Assembly (NCBI RefSeq): GCF_000682675.1
Contig: NZ_AWFA01000034.1
Span: 105,220 to 169,219 of the forward strand
Source: Hyphomonas pacifica
GTDB lineage: Bacteria; Pseudomonadota; Alphaproteobacteria; Caulobacterales; Hyphomonadaceae
Direction of reading: 5' to 3'
DNA: 64,000 nt
Shown: positions 1 to 7,570 of the stretch, piece by piece
Position numbering within the stretch: position 1 is the stretch's first letter
How the letters are laid out: each line of letters starts with the position of its first letter
Notes under the pieces: generated by a model
What the model was told of the DNA's origin: nothing
What the model saw: only the letters and a program-made list of their open reading frames with translations
Database searches by the model: none
Program-made: the position numbers and the translations under genes

Positions 1-417
1 GTCTATGGCGATGAAGCCGCCATCGAAACGACCTACCAGCAGCTGAAAGACTTCAGCCCGCACATCAAGGCATGGAAGCGCGGTGAAATGCCGGACTATT
101 ACCATTTCGATCACCCGACCCGCGGGCCGGACCTGTTCGTTCTGGCTGAGCCGGGCTGGAACGTCCGTGCCGTGAAGTTTGGCAGCGGCGGCATGTTCAT
201 GAAGGGCGTGCACGGCTATGACAATCACGCGCCGGATATGGCTGCCACCTTCATTGGCGCCGGTCCGATCTTTCCGAAAGGCGAGATCGCCAGGCCCTTC
301 GAGAATGTGAATGTCTACATGATGGCTGCCTGTGCCCTCGGCATTCCCCCTGCCCCAACGGATGGAGACCCGACCGTCGTCGCAGAGATTACCGGCAATC
401 GCTGTCCGGCGAAATAA
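1..417 (+). CDS. C-terminal part of a nucleotide pyrophosphatase/phosphodiesterase (alkaline phosphatase superfamily), partial
   Basis: The reading frame is open from base 1 and ends with TAA at 415-417, so only the last 138 codons are present. The block GVHGYDNHAPDMAATFIGAGP followed by an FENVNVY segment is typical of the C-terminal part of type I phosphodiesterase/nucleotide pyrophosphatase enzymes, where the His of HGYDN helps hold a catalytic zinc. These are normally exported enzymes that hydrolyse nucleotide or phosphodiester bonds, but the signal peptide and the nucleophile lie outside the window. The substrate cannot be told from this part. It converges on the next gene, with a 31-base gap. 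Confidence 0.8.
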   Translation, partial: VYGDEAAIETTYQQLKDFSPHIKAWKRGEMPDYYHFDHPTRGPDLFVLAEPGWNVRAVKFGSGGMFMKGVHGYDNHAPDMAATFIGAGPIFPKGEIARPFENVNVYMMAACALGIPPAPTDGDPTVVAEITGNRCPAK

Positions 418-448
418 CGTCAGCCCATGCAGTGTGCAGAACGCAGGC

Positions 449-1174
449 TCAGGCCGCGTCCAGCTCCGCGCGTACATTCAGATGGTCTGAACAGATCTCG
501 GTCCCGTGATGGTAATGGCTCAAATCCAGCGCGGGGCCGGTCAGGATATGGTCATAGGCCTGCTGCGGCTTCCAGGCCGGATAGGTCGGCACGGCCTGAT
601 GGGTCAGTTCTGTCCGCATACGGCCCAGAAACCCTTCAATGGCGCTGGCATGCAGGCCGCAATTGAAATCTCCCATCACGACCCAGCGGCCATGACGGGG
701 TAGATTATCTGCAATGAAGTCCAGCTGGCGTTCCTGGTCCTTGCGCCCAAGGCTGAGGTGCACGCACACCACATCAAAGCTGATCTCGGCCTCCACGGTC
801 GCAATCAGACAGCCCCGCCCCGGCACACGGCCCGGCAATTTCAAATCGCGTATGTCCTGCAGCGGATAGTGGCTGAGAATGGCATTGCCATGGCGCGAGA
901 TACCCCGCACCACCCGATTTTCCTGAATCGCCAGATGCTCATGCTCTGACAATTCGGCAATCGCATTCGCCTGACAGCGATAGCCTGCGCGGCGCCCGCC
1001 CAGATCCACTTCCTGTAGACAGACAATGTCTGTGGAACGGATCGTCTCGGCGATGGTTTCCAGTATGCTCGCCTTGGATCTGGTATGGAAAACCTGCCGA
1101 TGCGCGCGCGTCAGATACTGGGAATAGCCAGCGGTCGCGATCGCAGCCTGAATGTTCCAGGTCATCAGTTTCAA
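449..1174 (-). CDS. Endonuclease/exonuclease/phosphatase (EEP) family protein
   Basis: A complete 241-residue EEP-fold protein. The family's metal and catalytic motifs are visible in order: WN at 6-7, QEVD at 54-57, GN at 96-97, VHLSLG around 138-143, GDFN at 168-171, YDHI at 207-210 and the terminal SDHL at 229-232. EEP enzymes cleave phosphodiester bonds in DNA, RNA or phospholipid head groups. No signal peptide or membrane helix is seen, so it is probably cytoplasmic. It is divergent from the cardiolipin synthase gene 74 bases away, a common pairing of lipid-related hydrolases, but the substrate is not determined here. Confidence 0.85.
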   Translation of the reverse strand: MKLMTWNIQAAIATAGYSQYLTRAHRQVFHTRSKASILETIAETIRSTDIVCLQEVDLGGRRAGYRCQANAIAELSEHEHLAIQENRVVRGISRHGNAILSHYPLQDIRDLKLPGRVPGRGCLIATVEAEISFDVVCVHLSLGRKDQERQLDFIADNLPRHGRWVVMGDFNCGLHASAIEGFLGRMRTELTHQAVPTYPAWKPQQAYDHILTGPALDLSHYHHGTEICSDHLNVRAELDAA

Positions 1175-1248
1175 GGGCGCGGGCTTCCTTTGGCAGTTCG
1201 GGCAAGTCAGGGTAAGGGCACAGAGTTGCGTACTATTGGGGTGAACAC

Positions 1249-2715
1249 ATGATTCCGCTGCTGAGTTCCATACCCTTCCTGGTTCACTTCACGCTGTCGG
1301 TTCTGGCAGCGATCCGCCTGCTTTACCGCAAACGCGCCGTGAACACGACCCTGGCCTGGCTGTTCCTGCTGTTCGGCCTGCCGATCATCGGCGTCGTGCT
1401 TTACCTGCTGTTCGGCGATCACCGCCTTGGCCGCCGCCGGATGCAGATGGGCGAACGTCTGCGCAGCTTCTTCCTGCGTGTCTTCAATATCGAGGAAGCG
1501 ACCGTGCCACTGAACGCTGCCGGCTCGCCCCGCTATGAGGGTCTGGCGCGCGCCATTCAGGCCGATACCGGCTTCCCCGTCCTGCCCGGTTTCGGAACGC
1601 ACTTCTTCACTGATGCCGGCGCGCTCTATAAGTCCATGCAGGCAGACATTGATGCCGCTGAGGACAGCGTGTTCCTGGAATTCTACATTCTGGACCCGTC
1701 CGGCCGCGTGGCCGATGTGCTCTCCGCTGTGGAGCGAGCCGCAAAGCGCGGTGTGGAGTGCCGCATCCTGGCCGATGATTTCGGCTCGAAAGCCTTTTTC
1801 CGCTCTGTCTGGCCGCACAATCTGGAGCGCGCCGGCGTGCACATCGTGCGCTCCCTGCCGGTCAATTTGCTAACCTCCTTCTCCCGCCGGTCAGACCTGC
1901 GCAATCACCGCAAGATTCTGGTCTGCGACCAGAGCGCCGCCTATGTCGGCAGCTACAACCTCGCAGACCCAAAACTGTTCAAGACCGATCGCGGGGTTGG
2001 CCAGTGGATCGACATGATGATGCGCGTCGAAGGGCCGGTCGTGGATGCCATCACGTCAGTCTTCCTGTCAGACTTCCTGTTCGACAGTGTCGGCCATGCA
2101 AATATCGGCCGCGCAGACCTGAACGCCTTGCCGATCGAAGCGCGCGAAAACACGCATGAAGGTACGTCGGTCAGCATGCAGGTGCTGCCGTCGGGCCCGG
2201 AAATGCGCAATCCCACAATCTATGAAGTGCTGGTCGCGATCATTTACAGCGCGCAGGAGAGGCTGCGTATCGTCTCCCCTTATTTCATCCCGGACCCGGC
2301 CGTACAGCTGGCCCTCGTCTCAGCCGCCAAGCGCGGCGTGGATGTTGAGGTCATCGTGCCCGAACGGCTCGACTCCCGCCTCGCCCAGTTTGCCAGCCAG
2401 TCCGCCTACCGCGAATTGCTGCAGGCGGGCGTGCGCCTGATCCGCTATCGCGGCGGGCTGCTGCATACAAAGATTGTCCTCGCGGATGACGAGATCGCCC
2501 TGTTCGGCACACTGAATGTCGACATGCGCAGCTTCTATCTCAATCTGGAGCTGACGCTGGTCATCTACGATTCCGCCACCAGCGCCACACTCTGGCAGGA
2601 GACCGACAGCTATCTGCCGGACAGTCAGCCGCTGGACCTTGGCACCTGGGAGAAACGTCCGGAATGGCACAAGCTGACGGAGAATATTCTCCGCCTCGCC
2701 AGCCCCATTCTCTAA
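1249..2715 (+). CDS. cls: Cardiolipin synthase (phospholipase D family)
   Basis: The 488-residue product has the standard bacterial cardiolipin synthase layout. Two N-terminal membrane helices lie at about 5-24 and 33-55, followed by two phospholipase D domains. Both HKD motifs are intact: H220-K222-D227 and H406-K408-D413, each followed by the G/S-x-x-N motif (GSYNLAD and GTLNVD). The enzyme joins two phosphatidylglycerol molecules into cardiolipin at the inner membrane. Length and motif spacing are normal for the family. Its 3' end overlaps the convergent oxidoreductase gene by a few bases. Confidence 0.93.
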   Translation: MIPLLSSIPFLVHFTLSVLAAIRLLYRKRAVNTTLAWLFLLFGLPIIGVVLYLLFGDHRLGRRRMQMGERLRSFFLRVFNIEEATVPLNAAGSPRYEGLARAIQADTGFPVLPGFGTHFFTDAGALYKSMQADIDAAEDSVFLEFYILDPSGRVADVLSAVERAAKRGVECRILADDFGSKAFFRSVWPHNLERAGVHIVRSLPVNLLTSFSRRSDLRNHRKILVCDQSAAYVGSYNLADPKLFKTDRGVGQWIDMMMRVEGPVVDAITSVFLSDFLFDSVGHANIGRADLNALPIEARENTHEGTSVSMQVLPSGPEMRNPTIYEVLVAIIYSAQERLRIVSPYFIPDPAVQLALVSAAKRGVDVEVIVPERLDSRLAQFASQSAYRELLQAGVRLIRYRGGLLHTKIVLADDEIALFGTLNVDMRSFYLNLELTLVIYDSATSATLWQETDSYLPDSQPLDLGTWEKRPEWHKLTENILRLASPIL

Positions 2716-3914
2716 AGCCTGATTTCACGCCCCTCGGCAGCGGATCTATAGATTGCCTCCATCAGGCGCACATCGCGCAGGCCCATCTCGCCGGGCGTCA
2801 GAATGGTCGTCCCCTCCCGTACGGCCTGCCCGAAATGATCGCACATGCGTGCAAATTGCACATTCGGGTCACCCGGAACCAGGTCTTCCGACACGCCATT
2901 ACGGGTCAGGGTCATCTTCTGCCCGTCATAGCTCGTCGCCGGGCTCATATGCAGCGTGCCGGTCTCGCCCTCAACATGGATCATATTCTTGCTGTCCGGG
3001 GCATTGTAGGATGTTGCCAGCTGCGTCAACGCCCCGGACGGGAAGGTCAGTTCCGCCGTCACGGTGGAAAATATCTGCTCGAAGCGCGGATCATTGGCCG
3101 GCTTCTTCGTCGCCGCCTTCAGGCTGACCGGCATCTCTCCCGTCAGGTACAGTGCCGCCTGCAGCGAATACAGGCCATAATCCTCCAGCGGGCCGCCCCC
3201 GGCCAGGGCGCGCACAACGCGCCAGTTCTCTGACACATTTGTCGGCCCCATCATATACTGGTGCGCCGTGTCGATCATCCGTATCGGGCCAATTGCGCCG
3301 TCCCGCATCAACTCCATGGCGCGCAGATTGAACGGCTCGAAATGACAACGATAGCCGATCATCAACTTCTTGCCGGCCGCTTCAGACGCTGCGATCATCC
3401 GCTCGCACTCTTCAGACGACAGCGCCATCGGCTTCTCGCACATCACATGCTTGCCCGCGGCAAAGGCCTTTTCGGTCCACTCCGCATGCAGGCCCGTTGG
3501 CAGCACGATATAGACCGCCTCGATGCGGTCATCCCCGGCAATCTGATCAAAATTGTCATAGGAATAGATCGCGTCTTCCGGCAGGCCATAGGCGGCGGCC
3601 ACTTTCGCGGCCTTGTCCGGATTGCCTGACACGACTGCCGCGACATGGCAGCGGTCAGAGGCGGCCAGCGCCGGCATCACCTTGCCAATGGCATAGCCAC
3701 CCAGCGCCACGACGGCGACGCCGACACTGCCCTCTTTCGGGGCGGGTGGAGGACTATCTGGCAGTTCGCCCCAATCCGGCCATGGCCGACCTATGGCCTT
3801 GGCGGGAAGCGCCGCGCCTTCGGCCGTCGCACACCCGGCCACCCAGGGCGCAGCAGCAAGGCCTGCCCCGGTCATGACCATGAAATGCCTGCGTGACTGA
3901 ATGAAATGCATCAT
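2712..3914 (-). CDS. Gfo/Idh/MocA family oxidoreductase, Tat-exported, likely lipoprotein
   Basis: A 400-residue NAD(P)-dependent oxidoreductase resembling glucose-fructose oxidoreductase. The N-terminus carries a twin-arginine motif, SRRHFMV at 7-13, then a hydrophobic stretch and a lipobox-like VAGC ending at Cys28, so it is probably exported folded with its cofactor and may be lipid-anchored. The Rossmann segment starts near 65. The family signature GKHVMCEKPMAL places the catalytic-site Lys at 161. The substrate is probably a sugar or cyclitol, but nothing in the sequence fixes it. A GGAAAG ribosome site precedes the ATG pair. The stop overlaps the end of cls. Confidence 0.85.
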   Translation of the reverse strand: MMHFIQSRRHFMVMTGAGLAAAPWVAGCATAEGAALPAKAIGRPWPDWGELPDSPPPAPKEGSVGVAVVALGGYAIGKVMPALAASDRCHVAAVVSGNPDKAAKVAAAYGLPEDAIYSYDNFDQIAGDDRIEAVYIVLPTGLHAEWTEKAFAAGKHVMCEKPMALSSEECERMIAASEAAGKKLMIGYRCHFEPFNLRAMELMRDGAIGPIRMIDTAHQYMMGPTNVSENWRVVRALAGGGPLEDYGLYSLQAALYLTGEMPVSLKAATKKPANDPRFEQIFSTVTAELTFPSGALTQLATSYNAPDSKNMIHVEGETGTLHMSPATSYDGQKMTLTRNGVSEDLVPGDPNVQFARMCDHFGQAVREGTTILTPGEMGLRDVRLMEAIYRSAAEGREIRL

Positions 3915-3992
3915 GTCTTTCCTCCCGGATGCGCTGATTTTTTGTTAGCGCTATCTCTAGGCAGAAAAACCCAGTCCGCCACAGCGGTCAAG

Positions 3993-4032
3993 AAAAAAGC
4001 CGGAACGCAGCCCGAACGGCACGCCCCGGCTT
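3993..4032 (-). terminator. Rho-independent terminator for the small lipoprotein gene
   Basis: AAGCCGG at 3997-4003 pairs with CCGGCTT at 4026-4032, with a GC-rich region between them that can fold further. Read on the minus strand, the stem is followed by a run of T (complement of 3993-3998). It lies 16 bases beyond the stop of the lipoprotein gene. Confidence 0.6.
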
Positions 4033-4047
4033 CTTGCAGGCCGTCGC

Positions 4048-4470
4048 CTAATTGATTTTGTTCAGCTCATCGCCCAGCACATCCATCAGTTCGGGATGCT
4101 CGGTCTGGATGCGCATGATCTCTTTCATCATGCGGCCTTGCACTTCGGCCAGTTCGCCAGCCCGGCTGGCCAGAACCTGCATCGCCTTCGTGCTGCCTGC
4201 CTCATTGTCCAGCTCTTCCTGCATGGCGTTGAGACCTTCGGCGGCCTTGTTAAGTGTCTTGGCGGCTTTTTCGGCGCTCTTTTTGTCTTTCACCGTTTCC
4301 AGCGCGTCAGCGATACGTGTCATCTCGTTGACATAGGCCTCGCCAATATCCTTGGCAGAAGATTTGGCCGTGATGTCTGTGCCGGTCTTGCCCTTCACAT
4401 CATTCTGGCCACAGCCGGTCAGCATCAGCGCGGTTGCGAGCCCTGCGGCCGCGAAAATTCCTGTTTTCAT
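4048..4470 (-). CDS. Small hypothetical lipoprotein, charged and helical
   Basis: The chosen start is the ATG at 4470, which follows AAGGGGAC and begins a clear lipoprotein signal, MKTGIFAAAGLATALMLTGC, with lipobox LTGC. An upstream in-frame ATG at 4524 would put the signal peptide inside the protein. The 140-residue product is rich in Ala, Glu, Lys and Met after the Cys and is probably mostly helical or coiled coil (segments such as EKAAKTLNKAAEGLNAMQ). I do not recognise a named family. It would sit in the periplasm, anchored to a membrane. A terminator follows it, so it looks monocistronic. Confidence 0.75.
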   Translation of the reverse strand: MKTGIFAAAGLATALMLTGCGQNDVKGKTGTDITAKSSAKDIGEAYVNEMTRIADALETVKDKKSAEKAAKTLNKAAEGLNAMQEELDNEAGSTKAMQVLASRAGELAEVQGRMMKEIMRIQTEHPELMDVLGDELNKIN

Positions 4471-4552
4471 GAGGATGTCCCCTTTGTCTTGCCTTAAGAA
4501 TCTGCGCCACTTAACCTGCCGCATGCGGCAATACTATGACACGGCCTTTACC

Positions 4553-5794
4553 TTAGCTATAACGCGCTTCCACCTCAGAACCGGACGTGCCCCCCGTCAC
4601 CGCCTTCAGGCTCGCCTCCAGATCGGAGAGATAATCCTCCACCACATCGGCATGTTTGGGCGAGAGCATCAGGTGTAGACTCGGCGGTTCCTTCGTCACA
4701 GACGTGAACCAGCCGCGCCGGTAAATCTCGCCATACACCGCGAAGGCGTGGGCATCCGGATGGTAAAAGGCCATCAGGCCCAGCATCGGATTGCCGACAA
4801 TTTCAAAGCCGAGGCGCTTCACCCCCTCTTCCATCCGCTCACGCGTCGCGCAGACTTGCCCCTGCAGGCGCTTGTAGCCTTCCACGCCCAGCGTGTTCAT
4901 CACGCCCCACGCAGCAGAGATCGCCCCGCCCGGCCGTGTGCCCGCCAGCGTCGGCGTCTTCATTGGCGCGCCGCTCCAGCCCGCCATGTCGAACGGCATG
5001 TGCTGGTACAGCTCCTCCGAGCGGAACAGCACGGTCGAGGCGCCCTTCGCGCAATAGCCATATTTGTGCAGGTCGGCGCTCATCGAATGGACAGCCGGCA
5101 CCTCGAAATCGAAAGGCGGCACCGGCACGCCATTCATCCGCGCGAACGGCGCAAAGTATCCGCCGACACAGGCATCGACATGCAGCCAGACATCCTTCTT
5201 GGCGGCCACCTCGCCCAGTTCCTCGATCGGGTCGATGATGCCATGTGGGAAGTTCGGCGCAGAGCCGACCATCATCACCGTCGCCTCGTCCACGGCCTCA
5301 CCCATCGCATCGGGGTCGGCTTCATAGCTGCCATCTGTCTTTAGCGGCACGCGGCGGACCTCGATGTCCATCAGATGCGCCGCCTTGTCGAAGGCCAGAT
5401 GCGCCGATTGCGCCAGCACGACATTTTGACCCTCGCGCGGCTTGCCGAGGCTGCGGGCATAATCGCGGGCCGTCTTCATCGCCATGGTGATCGAATCCGT
5501 GCCGCCCGACGTCATCGCCCCGGTCGCCCCCTCCGGCCCATGCAGCAGGGAGAGACCCATACCGATGACCTCCTTTTCCATCTGTGCGAGACTCGGGAAA
5601 GCCAGCGGCCCGAGGCCATTCTCTGCCATGTACAGCCCATAGGCCTCATGCTGGACGGCCGAAATCTCCGGCCCCGCATTGAAGACATAAACCGCCGTCT
5701 TCCCGTCACGCCATTGGGCGTCCCCGCCGCCGCGCTGGACCATCTCGGCACGCACCTCGCGCCAGTCGCGTCCCTTTTCCGGCATCCTGATCAT
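4553..5794 (-). CDS. PLP-dependent lyase of the sphingosine-1-phosphate lyase / group II decarboxylase type
   Basis: The start is the ATG at 5794, preceded by GGGAGGAGG; the frame is open 49 codons further upstream but without a ribosome site. The 413-residue product shows the fold type I layout: TSGGTDS at 95-101, a stacking His in SAHLAFDKA near 132, the PLP-binding Asp in HVDAC near 207 and the Schiff-base Lys244 in ADLHKYG. The segment YCAKGASTVLFR and the later TLAGTRPGG resemble sphingosine-1-phosphate lyases more than glutamate decarboxylases. It may cleave a phosphorylated long-chain base or decarboxylate an amino acid. Bacterial sphingolipids occur in this order, which makes the first option attractive but unproven. 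Confidence 0.8.
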   Translation of the reverse strand: MIRMPEKGRDWREVRAEMVQRGGGDAQWRDGKTAVYVFNAGPEISAVQHEAYGLYMAENGLGPLAFPSLAQMEKEVIGMGLSLLHGPEGATGAMTSGGTDSITMAMKTARDYARSLGKPREGQNVVLAQSAHLAFDKAAHLMDIEVRRVPLKTDGSYEADPDAMGEAVDEATVMMVGSAPNFPHGIIDPIEELGEVAAKKDVWLHVDACVGGYFAPFARMNGVPVPPFDFEVPAVHSMSADLHKYGYCAKGASTVLFRSEELYQHMPFDMAGWSGAPMKTPTLAGTRPGGAISAAWGVMNTLGVEGYKRLQGQVCATRERMEEGVKRLGFEIVGNPMLGLMAFYHPDAHAFAVYGEIYRRGWFTSVTKEPPSLHLMLSPKHADVVEDYLSDLEASLKAVTGGTSGSEVEARYS

Positions 5795-6067
5795 GTGACC
5801 TCCTCCCGCTCGCGTATATTTTTGTGCACAAAGCTGGGGATAGCCTAGGCTACAGCCCGCAGGCTGACCAGCCTTGCCGTTGCCAAATAGCCCCTGTGAA
5901 ACAAGGGACGGATTCCTTAACGCCGCTATCATCCGCATCATGGCTGGCGCACGCGAGCCATTATTTTTTCCTCGCCCATTGTGCGAAGGCCGTTGCGGGT
6001 CCGGCCGTGCGGGCTTACTGTAGGGCCATAGCGACGAATATTAACGAACCGGGGAAACTGCGCGCCT

Positions 6068-6541
6068 ATGACGGACTATATCGGCTACGAAGCGCTCACC
6101 CAGGCAGCCATGCGCGGCGTTGTGCGCGAGGCGCTGAAGCAGGGCCGCAGCAGCGGCGGCCTGCCGGGAGAGCATCACTTCTATCTCACCTTCCGCACCA
6201 AAGCGCCGGGCGTAAAGATTGCCGACTATCTGGTCGAGCGCTTTCCGGAAGACATGACCATTGTCATCCAGCACCAGTATTGGGATCTGGAAGTGCATGA
6301 CGGCCATTTCGAAATCATCCTGAAATTCTCCGGCGTGCCCCAGCACCTGTTCATCCCCTATTCGGCGATCACGCGCTTTGTGGACCCGTCCGTAAATTTC
6401 GGCCTTACGTTTGAATCCGCAAACAAGGATGACACCGTCATCTCTCCTGCTGCTGAGGTTGAAGCCCAGCAACAGGCCGCCGATTCCGACGAAGAGACAC
6501 CGGGCACGGTCGTCAATCTGGACGCCTTCCGTCGCAAGTAA
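6068..6541 (+). CDS. sspB: ClpXP adaptor protein SspB, alphaproteobacterial type
   Basis: A 157-residue protein with the SspB fold: an N-terminal helix (YEALTQAAMRGVVREALKQ), then strands containing HHFYLTFRT and the hydrophobic DMTIVIQHQYWDLEV. The tail from about 120 is acidic and low in complexity and ends in VVNLDAFRRK, which fits the short C-terminal peptide that docks SspB to the ClpX N-domain. SspB delivers tagged substrates, such as ssrA-tagged chains, to ClpXP. CtrA, encoded elsewhere in the window, is also a ClpXP substrate in relatives. The gene is read rightwards and followed closely by two thioesterase genes. Confidence 0.85.
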   Translation: MTDYIGYEALTQAAMRGVVREALKQGRSSGGLPGEHHFYLTFRTKAPGVKIADYLVERFPEDMTIVIQHQYWDLEVHDGHFEIILKFSGVPQHLFIPYSAITRFVDPSVNFGLTFESANKDDTVISPAAEVEAQQQAADSDEETPGTVVNLDAFRRK

Positions 6542-6553
6542 CGGGGCCGCCAC

Positions 6554-7009
6554 ATGTCAGACACGGAAAAGCCACGGGTCTCGGACGCCGAGATGCTCGC
6601 GCGCTTTCAGAACTCCAAGAAGCGTCCGCCCTGTTCGGATACGCTGGGCATGAGTCTGGCCGAGGTAGAGCAGGGCAAAATGCGCATACGGATGGATTTT
6701 GACGTCTCCCCCAGCTTCGCCAACCCCACCGGCGCGGTACAGGGCGGATTCATCTCCGCCATGCTGGATGAAGCGATGAGTACCTGCGTCATCATCGCCT
6801 CCAATATCACGATGACCGCGCCGACCCTGGAGATGAAGACCAGCTTCCTGCGCCGTCTGATGCCCGGCAAGGCCAGTGTCGAGGCCCGCATCCTGCGCCT
6901 CGGCAAGTCTGCCGCCTTCATGGAAGCTGAATGTTTTGACCCGGATGGCAAGCTGGTCGCCAAGGCCACCGCGACGGCCATCCCGATGCTGTTCAAAAGG
7001 CTCAGTTGA
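6554..7009 (+). CDS. PaaI-type hotdog thioesterase, first of a tandem pair
   Basis: A 151-residue hotdog-fold protein. The motif VQGGFISAMLDEAM at about 62-75 is the PaaI signature: the Gly-Gly turn followed by the helix carrying the acidic residue (Asp72 or Glu73). The rest matches the expected five-stranded layout, including PTLEMKTSFLRR. Such enzymes hydrolyse acyl-CoA thioesters in the cytoplasm. It starts 12 bases after sspB, and its TGA overlaps the ATG of the second thioesterase (TGATG), so the two are translationally coupled. The two proteins are diverged paralogues. The substrate is unknown. Confidence 0.85.
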   Translation: MSDTEKPRVSDAEMLARFQNSKKRPPCSDTLGMSLAEVEQGKMRIRMDFDVSPSFANPTGAVQGGFISAMLDEAMSTCVIIASNITMTAPTLEMKTSFLRRLMPGKASVEARILRLGKSAAFMEAECFDPDGKLVAKATATAIPMLFKRLS

Positions 7010-7443
7010 TGAGTTTCGACAAACGCGCCTTCTGGCTCGACATGCTGACCAAAAGGGAGCTGCCGAAAGCTGCCGCCTTTGTCGGCTTCGAACTGATCGA
7101 GTTCAACGAGGACGAAGCCTGGATCGAGGCCGCCTTCTTCCTGCCGCCCGAAGCCACCAATCCCGGCGGCGACGCACAGGGCGGCTTTATCTCCGCCATG
7201 CTGGACGAGGTGATGAGCATTGCCGGCTCCATCGCGCAGGATGGCCCGGCCATGGCCCCCACCCTGCAGATGACGACCTCCTATATCCGCCCTGTTCCGG
7301 TGGGCGTGCGCCTGATCGGGCGCGGCGAATGCGTGCGGCGCGGCCGCTCCGGCATCTTCACGCGCGGCGAGCTGACCAGCGAAGACGGCAAACTCCTCGC
7401 CCAGGCCACTGCCAGCTGCATCCCCCGCCCAATGGATTGGTAA
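7009..7443 (+). CDS. PaaI-type hotdog thioesterase, second of a tandem pair
   Basis: The start is the ATG at 7009, which shares an A with the stop of the preceding gene (TGATG); the TTG just upstream is less likely. The 144-residue product repeats the PaaI signature as AQGGFISAMLDEVM at about 56-69, with Asp66/Glu67 at the active-site position. The flanking strands differ a good deal from the first copy, so this is an old duplication rather than a recent one. The pair may work as a hetero-oligomer or on different acyl-CoAs; neither can be read from sequence. Confidence 0.85.
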   Translation: MSFDKRAFWLDMLTKRELPKAAAFVGFELIEFNEDEAWIEAAFFLPPEATNPGGDAQGGFISAMLDEVMSIAGSIAQDGPAMAPTLQMTTSYIRPVPVGVRLIGRGECVRRGRSGIFTRGELTSEDGKLLAQATASCIPRPMDW

Positions 7444-7570
7444 GGCTTTCCAGGGCTGAATCGCGCCTGTGCCATAAACATGGCGCTCATCCCGAAAACG
7501 TGTCATAGGGCGCGGGAACACTCCTGCGCCGCGCGTCTGCTACGCGCCTGCGCCCCAGAAAGCCCTATAC

